64,000 nt of DNA from Variovorax boronicumulans NBRC 103145 (lineage in GTDB: Bacteria > Pseudomonadota > Gammaproteobacteria > Burkholderiales > Burkholderiaceae_C), in contig NZ_BCUS01000004.1 of the NCBI RefSeq assembly GCF_001591345.1, positions 1-64,000 on the forward strand, given 5' to 3'. Each line of letters opens with the position of its first letter. Within the stretch, counting starts at the first letter, position 1. Made by a program: the position numbers and the translations under genes. The notes below the pieces were generated by a model that did not search any database, was not told the DNA's origin, and was given only the letters and a program-made list of their open reading frames with translations. Below are positions 34,834 to 64,000 of the stretch, piece by piece.

Positions 34834-34868
34834 ACGCACGACCCGGCTTCCGGGTCGTGCGTTTTTTT
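34834..34868 (+). terminator. Rho-independent terminator after the receptor gene
   Basis: An 11-base stem GCACGACCCGG/CCGGGTCGTGC with a CTT loop (extendable by ACGC pairs) is followed by seven T residues (34862-34868). It ends rightward transcription from the receptor. It separates the receptor from the convergent megasynthase operon but has no T tract in the leftward direction. Confidence 0.9.
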
Positions 34869-34879
34869 ATGCCCGGGCC

Positions 34880-50016
<15,137 letters not shown>

Positions 50017-50020
<4 letters not shown>

Positions 50021-53000
50021 GCGGCCTCGCCCACGGATTCTTCGGCCAGGTCGCGCTGCCGGTGCGTCTGCGCCAGCTGTTCGAGCGCGATGGCATCGGC
50101 GCTGGCCTCGCGCAGCACGGCGGCGAGCGCCGCGGGTGTCGGGTGATCGAACACCACGCCGGCCGCCACCTCGACCTGCAGCAGCTTGCGGATGCGCGCC
50201 ACCAGCTTGATGACCTGCAGCGAGTGGCCGCCGAGTTCGAAGAAGTCGTCTTCCACGCCGACCGGTCCGCTGCCCAGCAGCGTGGCCATGCCGTCGGCGA
50301 GCAGCGCTTCGAGCGCGTCGCGCGGGGCCTTCACTGCACGCCGTGGCGCTTCGGCCGGGGCCGAGGCCGCCAGCGCGAGCCGGTCGATCTTGCCGTTCGG
50401 CAAGCGCGCGAAGGCGCTCACGGCCGTGCAGCTCGCGGGCACCATGTGTGCGGGCAGCAACGCGGCGAGTTGCTCGCGCAGCGCGCGGCCGTCGGCCACC
50501 TCGCTGTCGCCGACGAAAAACGCGGCGAGCGTGGTCGCGCCGGCCGCATCGGGCACGGCGAGCACCACCGCCTGGCGCACGCCGGGCCGCGCCAGCAGCG
50601 CCGCCTCGACCTCGGCCGGCTCGACGCGGTAGCCGTGGACCTTCACCTGATGGTCGGCGCGCCCCGCCAGGCGCAGCCCGCCTTCGGGCAGCACCCACGC
50701 GAGGTCACCTGTGCGGTAGAGCCGCTCACCCGCGTGGAACGGATCGGCGACGAACGCGTCAGCGTTCGCGCGGTTCAGGTAGCCGCGGCACAGCTGCGCA
50801 CCACCGATGTAGACCTCGCCCAGCCCGCCCGCCGGCACGAGGCCGCGCGACGCATCGAGCACGCGCACGCGGTTGTTCGCGAGCACGCGCGTCAGCGGCA
50901 GCTGCTCGGGCACCGGCGCGCCGGGTTCGACGGCATGCACCATGACGCCGACCGTGGCCTCGGTCGGCCCGTAGTGGTTGTAGATGGCGCACTGCGGCGC
51001 CAGCCGCGCGATGCGCTCGACCAGCGCGCGCGGCGCGGCCTCGCCGCCCAGCACCAGCGTGCGCGGCAGGCAGGGCGCGGCGCTTTCAAGCAACGCTTCG
51101 AGGTGCGAGGGCACGATCTTCAGTGCGTCGACGGCGTGTGTGCGCATGAAGCGCGCGAAGGCCTCGGCGTCCTTGGTCTCGTGCGGCGCCGCCACGACGA
51201 GGCAGGCGCCGTTGTGGAACGCGCCGAACAGTGCGGTGTTGCCCAGGTCGGCCGCCACCGAGCTGGTGAGCGCCCAGCGGCGGCAGGTGTCGAGCTGCAT
51301 CGCGGCCGATGCGGCTGCCACGTAGTTCTTCAGCTGGCCCCGCTCGACGGCCACGCCCTTGGGCGTGCCGGTGGAACCCGAGGTGTAGAGCACGTAGGCG
51401 AGGTCGTTCGGTGCGGCGATGTGCGATGCGTCTTGCGCTTCAGGCAGCGTGCTCGCATCGGGCAGCGCCGCGTCGATGGTGAAGACGGGCTGCGCATCGG
51501 CCAGCACCGCCGCACGGCGCGCCTCGGGCCAGTCGGGGTCGAGCGGCAGGTAGGCGGCGCCCGCGCGCCAGACGGCGAGGATCGCCACCGGCAGGTCGAG
51601 CGCGCGCGGCAGGTTCAGCGCGACGATGGTGCCGGGCACCACGCCCTGCCCTTGCAGCCAGTGGGCGACGCGGGCGGTGCGCTGGTCAAGTTCGCGGTAG
51701 CTCAGGCGCTGCTCGCCCGGTTCGAGCGCGGGCGCGTCGGGGGTCTGGGCGGCCCAATGGGCGATGCGCTGCGTGACGGTCTGCGTGCCGACATCGGCCA
51801 CGGCCTCTTGCGACTGCAGCAGCAACTCGCGTTCGCGCGGGCCGACCAGCGGCAGCGCGCCAAGCGCGGCGTCGGGGCGTTCGACGATGGCGTCCAGCAG
51901 GCAGAGGTATTGCATCAGCAGGCGCTGCGCCGCCACCTCGCTGTGGCGTGCGGCATCGGCATGCACCGAGAGCGCAGCGCCGCCGGCGTCCCATGCGACC
52001 TGCAGGGCGAGTTCGAAACTCGGCAGCGGCCCGGGCAGCGCAGCCAGTTGCCATTGCGGATCGACACCGTGGCGACGCGGCCGCTCGTGGCACGCGAAGC
52101 CGACCGCGAGGTGCGCGGCGATGGGCGGCGCCTCGACGACCCAGTACTCCTGCGCCTCGACATGCGCGGCCAGCGCGCCGTCGACGTTGTCGAACCAGTC
52201 GGCAAAGCGCGTCTCAGGGGCGGTCTCGACGATGAGCGGCAGCACCTTGTCGAACACGCCGACCGCACCCTGCATCGGCGGGTAGTCGCGGCGGCAGTCG
52301 TGCTGCCAGCCGGCGATGAAACGGCCGGTGCCGTCCAGCCGCGCGAGCAGCAGCCACCAGACGGCCTGCAGCAGCGTGTCGGGCTGTGCGCCCAGTGTGT
52401 CGGCGCAGGCGGCGATGCGACTCGCGAAAGTGGCGTCGACGGATTCGTCAACACGCACGTGCGCAGCCTGTTGGGAGACAGCAGCTTGCCGACCGACGAG
52501 GCGCGGCGGCGTGAGCGAGGACGCCTGCGCGAGGTAACGCTGCCAGTAGGCGCGGCCCTCGGCGGCGTCTTCGCCGTCGAGCAGGTCCTGGCGCCAGGTC
52601 ACGAAGCGTGCATACGGGAACACCTCGGCGGCATCGAAAGCGTGTTCGTCAGCGAAGGCCGCGGCAATCTGGTCGAACAAGTGCTGCAGGCTGCCGCGGT
52701 CGCCGACCCAGGCGTGCACGGAAAGCGCCAGTGTGTGACGTGCCTCCCCGGTGCGTGCGAGCCCGGCACGGACCATCTCGCCGCGCGCGATGTCCAGCGG
52801 CACGGCCTGCAGGTTCTCCAGCCATTCGGCCAGTGCGGCTTCAGGCGCGTCGCGCAGGTCTGCGCCCACCCAGGCCAGCGGCGTCATCCCGTCGGTGTAC
52901 TGCTGGCGCAGCCCCCGGTAGCCCGGCACCGCGCGGATGGCACTGCACAGCGCGCCATGCGCGCCCAGCACGCGCGCCACCACGTCGCGCAGGCGCGCGG

Positions 53001-53121
53001 CATCGAGCGTACCCTCGATGTCGGCGCGCAGCAGCAGGCGCGGCGCATCGGCCGGCACCGCGCGTTGTTCGGGGCTCAGCGGGAAGGTCGTGTCGTCGAA
53101 GTGGTCGGTCATGGTCGTCAT
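50017..53121 (-). CDS. NRPS module with degenerate 'interface' condensation domain, Asp A domain and PCP
   Basis: A 1034-residue protein. The N-terminal 430 residues have a condensation-fold pattern, but the active-site HHxxxDG is replaced by HAWVGDRGS (about residue 137), so it is unlikely to form peptide bonds. Such altered C domains are described in siderophore synthetases as interface domains that bring a beta-hydroxylase to carrier-bound Asp. The A domain (about 450-860) has pocket DLTKVGHVGK, the aspartate code, and the PCP carries GGHSL (about 966). The partner hydroxylase is the TauD domain at the end of the preceding protein. The ATG at 53121 lies 5 bases after its stop. Confidence 0.9.
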
Positions 53122-53126
53122 TTCGT

Positions 53127-60178
<7,052 letters not shown>

Positions 60179-60179
<1 letters not shown>

Positions 60180-63100
60180 CAGAGGGTTCTTTCCGTGGGT
60201 CGGCGGCGTTGCAGCAGGGCGGCGCGCTGTTGCTGCGCGCGCTGCTTCGCCTGCGCGGCGTCGTCGGTGGCGGTCGCAGCGGCGGGGCCGCGCCCCTTCT
60301 GCTCGATGTGGCGGGCGAGCGCGCCGACGGTCGGGTACTTGAAGAGGTCGACCACCGCCAAGCCCGGCTGCAGGCGGTCTTCCACCAGCCGGTGCATGCG
60401 GATCACGAGCAGCGAGTTGCCGCCGAGGTCGAAGAAGTTGTCGTGCAGGCCGACCTGCGCGACCTTGAGCAGCTCGGCCCAGATCGCGGCCAGCGTCTGC
60501 GCGACGTCGCCGTGGGGGGCTTCGTAGCCTGGCGTGCCGGCGGCCGCCGGTGCGGGCAGCGCGCGGCGGTCGACCTTGCCGTTGGCGCCGAGCGGGAAGC
60601 TGTCGAGCACCATCAGCGCGGACGGCACCATGTAGTCGGGCAACGCCAGCGCCAGCTGCGTCTTGAGCGTGGTCGCGTCGAGCGATGCGCCTGCAGCGGG
60701 TGCGACGTAGGCCACGAGCGACGGGCCGGCCACGCCCTCGTGCAAGCACACCAGCGCCTCGCGCACGCCGGGCTGCTCGCGCAAGCGCGCCTCGACCTCG
60801 CCGAGTTCGATGCGGAAGCCGCGCACCTTCACCTGGTGGTCGAGCCGCTCCAGGTATTCGAGCTGGCCGTCGGCGCGCCAGCGCACGAGGTCGCCGGTGC
60901 GGTACAGGCGCCCGCCTGATGGATCGAAGGGGTCGGCGACGAAGCGCTCGGCCGTCAGCGCCGCGCGCCCGAGGTAGCCGCGCGCGAGGCCGTCGCCACC
61001 AAGGTACAGCTCACCGGGCACACCCTGCGGCACAGGCTGCAGGTCGGCGTCGAGCACATGGGCGGTGCGGCGGCCAACCGGGCGGCCGATGGGGGCGTAG
61101 CCTTGCACGATGGCCTCGGCACCTGCGGACCACAGGGTCGGCGTGATCACGGCCTCGGTCGGGCCGTAGGCGTTCACGACGCATGCCGGGTGCAGCACGC
61201 GGCGGACCAGCGCGAGGTCTTCGCCGGCCCAGGCCTCGCCGCCGAAGAGCGCGAGGCGCACGGCGTGGTGGAACGGCGGCTGGTCTTGCAGCAGCTGGCG
61301 CGCGTAGGCCGGCGGCAGGTCGACCACACTGACGCGGTGGCGTTGGAGCAAGGCGTCGAGTTCGCTGGCGAGCGAGCACCACTGCGGCTGCAGCACCAGT
61401 GCGGCGCCGGTGGTCAGCGGCAGCAGGCACTGTTCGATGGCGGCATCGACATGCGGCAGCGCGAACTGCAGCGAACGATCACTCGCCGTGAAGCCGCAGG
61501 TGTCGGCCATGGCCTGAAGGTGCATCGACAGTGCGCCGTGCGAGACCGCCACGCCCTTGGGGCGGCCGGTGGTGCCCGAGGTGTGGATCACATAGGCCAG
61601 GTGGTGGTCGTGCAGCGTGACTTGCGGGGTCTCGTCCGGTTCGTCGTCGAGCGATGCGTCATCGACTGCGAGGCGCGCGACGGTTCCGTTCACTGAGCTG
61701 TGGCTGCCGGTCAGCAGCAGCGCGGCGCCGCTGTCGGCCAGCAACTGCGACAGCCGCTGCGGCGGGTGCGACGGGTCCATCGGCAGGTAGGTGCCGCCTG
61801 CCTTCAACACAGCCAGAAGGCCGGCGACGCGGTCGACCGGGGCATCGACGGCCACGGCGACTGGCGTGTCGGGCCGCACACCGTGGCGCAGAAGGCGGTG
61901 CGCAATGCGGTTGGCGCGGCGGTCGAGGGCGGCGTAGGAGAGCTCGGTGTCGCCTGCGATCAGCGCGATGGCATCAGGTGCGCGGCGAACGTGCGCTTCG
62001 AACAGGCGATGCGCGGGCGTCGCAGCCAATGCGGACGATGTACCCGTGCCCCAGGCGTGCAATTGCGCCTGCTCTTCGGCAGCGAGCCACGGCGCATCGC
62101 CGACGGCGCGGGCCGGGTCCGCCGTCAGCGCGTCGAGCAGCGCGCGGTAGTGCGCGGCCATGCGCGCGACGGTCTCCTCGTCGAACAACTCGGCCGCCGC
62201 GGTGAAGACCGCACGCACCTGGCCGTCGGCGCGCTCGCGGATGTCGAGCGCGAGTTCGCACTGCGCGGCGCTGTCGTCCATGCGGTACTCGTCGACCGCC
62301 AGGCCCGGCAGGCCGCGCAGCACGGCCGTGTCTTCGCGCAGCAGGTTGAACATCACCTGGAAGAGCGGGTTGTGACTCAGGCTGCGCTGCGGCTGCAGGG
62401 CGTCCACGAGCTGCTCGAACGGCAGGTCCTGATGGGCCTGCGCGCCGAGCGCGGCCTCGCGGGCCTGGGCCATCAGTTGCGCGAACGGGGTGCGGCCGTT
62501 CAGCGTGGCGCGCAGCACCTGCGTGTTGACGAAGAAGCCGATGAGGCCCGTGGTCTCGGGGCGGTGGCGGTTCGCGACCGGCACGCCCACGCGCACATCG
62601 GGCTGGCCCGTGTAGCGATGCAGCAGCGCCTGGAAGCCCGCGAGCAGCACCATGAACAGCGTGGCGCCGTGCGCCTGCGCGGTGGCGTGCAGGCGGGCGA
62701 CGAGGGCCGCGTCGAGGTCGAAAGCGTGCGAGGCCGCGCGGTAGTTCGCGACCGCATGGCGGGGGCGGTCCGTGGGCAAAGCCAGCACGGGGTGCGTGTC
62801 GCCGAGCTGGGCGCGCCAGTAGGTCAGTTGCCGTTCGGCCTCGCCCGCGGCGAGCCAGTCGCGTTGCCACGCGGCGTAGTCGGCGTACTGGATCGCCGGT
62901 GCAGCGAGCGACGGCGCCTCGCCCCTCGCGTGCGCCGCATAGGCCACGCCGAACTCGTCGAGCAGCACCTGCAGCGAGGCGCCGTCGGACACGATGTGGT
63001 GCGTGACGATCGCAAGGATGTGCTGCGCGTCGCCAAGCTGTAGCCACGCGGCGCGCAGCACGGGGCCGGCCACGAGGTCGAAGGGCTCGGCCTGCAACGC

Positions 63101-64000
63101 GCGCGCCTGCGCGGCGGCGGCGCCTTCACGTTCGTCGGCCGGTAGCGCGCGCAGGTCGATGTGAGCCAGGGCCAGCGGCGCCGTCGGCAGCACCTGCTGG
63201 CCGACCGTGCCGTCGGCCGCGGTGCGGAACACGGTGCGCAGGCTTTCGTGGCGCGCGAGCAGGTCTTCGAGCGCCGCCTTCAGTGCGTCGGCATCCAGCA
63301 CGCCCGACAGGCGCAGCGCCACGCCCACGTGGTAGGCGCTGTTCTGCGGATCGAGCTGCCAGAGGAACCACTGGCGCGCCTGCGCATGCGACAGCGCGAG
63401 CAGCCCCGTGCGGCGCTCGGCCGGCAGGGCCGGGATCGGCTGGTGCGCGCGGCGTTGGCCAAGCGCCCGCACGCGCCGCAGTTCGCGCGCGAGGTCGCCC
63501 AGGCGCGGCTGTTCGAACAGCGCACGCAATGGAAAGTCGATGTCCCAGCGCTCGCCAATGCGCGCGGCCACCTGCGTGGCGGCGAGCGAGTTGCCGCCGT
63601 GGGTGAAGAAGTGCGCGTCGCGCGCCAGCGGCCGTTCGGCGGGGCGGCGCAGCACCTCGTGCCAGATTGTGGCGAGGGCCCGCTCGACGTCGTCGAGTGC
63701 GGTTTCGGATGTGTCGACCTCGGGGGCGCTGCCGCCCAGCACGAACGCGCCGTGTGCGTAGATCGCATAGGCGTCCGCGGTGCGATCGATCCAGCCCTGG
63801 CGGCAGGCGCCGCGCTGCAGCTTGCCGCTCGTGGTCTTGGGCATGCCGCCGGGGTTGAGCAGCATCACGACCGACAGCGGCTCGCCGCACTGTTCGCTCA
63901 CGGCCGCGCTCAGCGCCTCGACCAGCACCTCGGGCCGCACCAGCTTCTGGATGCTGCGCGACACCTCGGCCGCGAGGCCGATGCCTTCGCCCTCCGGCCC
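60179..64000 (-). CDS. Loading NRPS, C-terminal part (FAAL end-ACP-C-A-PCP), partial
   Basis: The frame is open to the window edge, so the N-terminus lies outside; 1273 residues are visible. The first 75 or so are the end of a fatty-acyl-AMP ligase (GGMPKTTSGKLQR), then a carrier with GGNSL (about 138), a C domain with HHIVSDG (about 333), an A domain (about 640-1080) and a PCP with GGNSL (about 1196). It loads a fatty acid and joins it to the first amino acid. The A pocket reads DAEDLGAITK; two acidic residues (Glu and Asp) suggest a basic side chain such as Arg, with low certainty. It is the first megasynthase of the visible operon. Confidence 0.93.

Noticed and set aside
60180..60749. Upstream extension of the PKS frame to 60749
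   Set aside because: The added 190 residues are low-complexity Arg/Ala-rich and overlap the A-PCP end of the preceding gene; ATG at 60179 overlaps its stop and begins directly before the KS domain.

Overview
The window is very GC-rich, densely coded chromosomal DNA. It looks like a Burkholderiales bacterium of the Comamonadaceae, most like Variovorax, judged from gene content and the type of siderophore locus; no rRNA, tRNA, phage or IS element was seen to test this.

Positions 1-24,900 are ordinary chromosome. In order they hold: the start of a secreted protein; an AEC permease; a ZnuD-like TonB receptor with a small His-rich membrane protein; msrA; a TetR regulator with its operator; a pcm-like/rhodanese/tolC run; waaA with a phosphohexomutase; an alkylation-repair pair (Ada-AlkA fusion and ogt); a DMT exporter; a DUF1345 protein; an outer-membrane protein; and an acyl-CoA ligase. 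A leftward catabolic-looking operon follows (SDR, saccharopine-dehydrogenase-like protein, acyl-CoA ligase) with a divergent TetR gene, then an LLM oxidoreductase, a GST and a secreted M20 peptidase.

Positions 24,942-64,000 are one siderophore locus, cut off by the right edge. Its left part holds a PvdE-type exporter, a stand-alone FecR-N-terminal-like (DUF4880-like) protein, an FhuF-type iron reductase, an IucB-type acyltransferase, an ornithine N5-hydroxylase, an ECF sigma factor, its FecR partner and a transducing TonB receptor. Its right part is five leftward megasynthase genes, joined by overlaps or gaps of 0-5 bases: FAAL-ACP-C-A-PCP; KS-AT-KR-ACP-C-TauD; interface-A(Asp)-PCP; C-A(Ser)-PCP-E-C-A(Pro-like)-PCP; and C-A-PCP-C-A-PCP-TE, with two identical binding pockets. 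This predicts an acylated peptide with one ketide extension, beta-hydroxyaspartate, D-Ser, a Pro-like residue and two modified hydroxyornithines. That is a mixed hydroxamate/hydroxycarboxylate lipopeptide siderophore of the variochelin class.

Regulation can be read directly. A perfect 19-bp Fur-box-like palindrome precedes the sigma gene. Four intergenic copies of TAAA[T/C]-N16-CGTC, the promoter type of OrbS/PvdS sigma factors, precede the exporter, the DUF4880-like gene, the FhuF gene and the acyltransferase. Iron loss would release Fur, raise the sigma factor, and switch on synthesis, modification, export and iron release, with FecR and the receptor adding ligand sensing. The least explained parts are the stand-alone DUF4880-like protein under its own ECF box, and the Asp-hydroxylation module split across two proteins.
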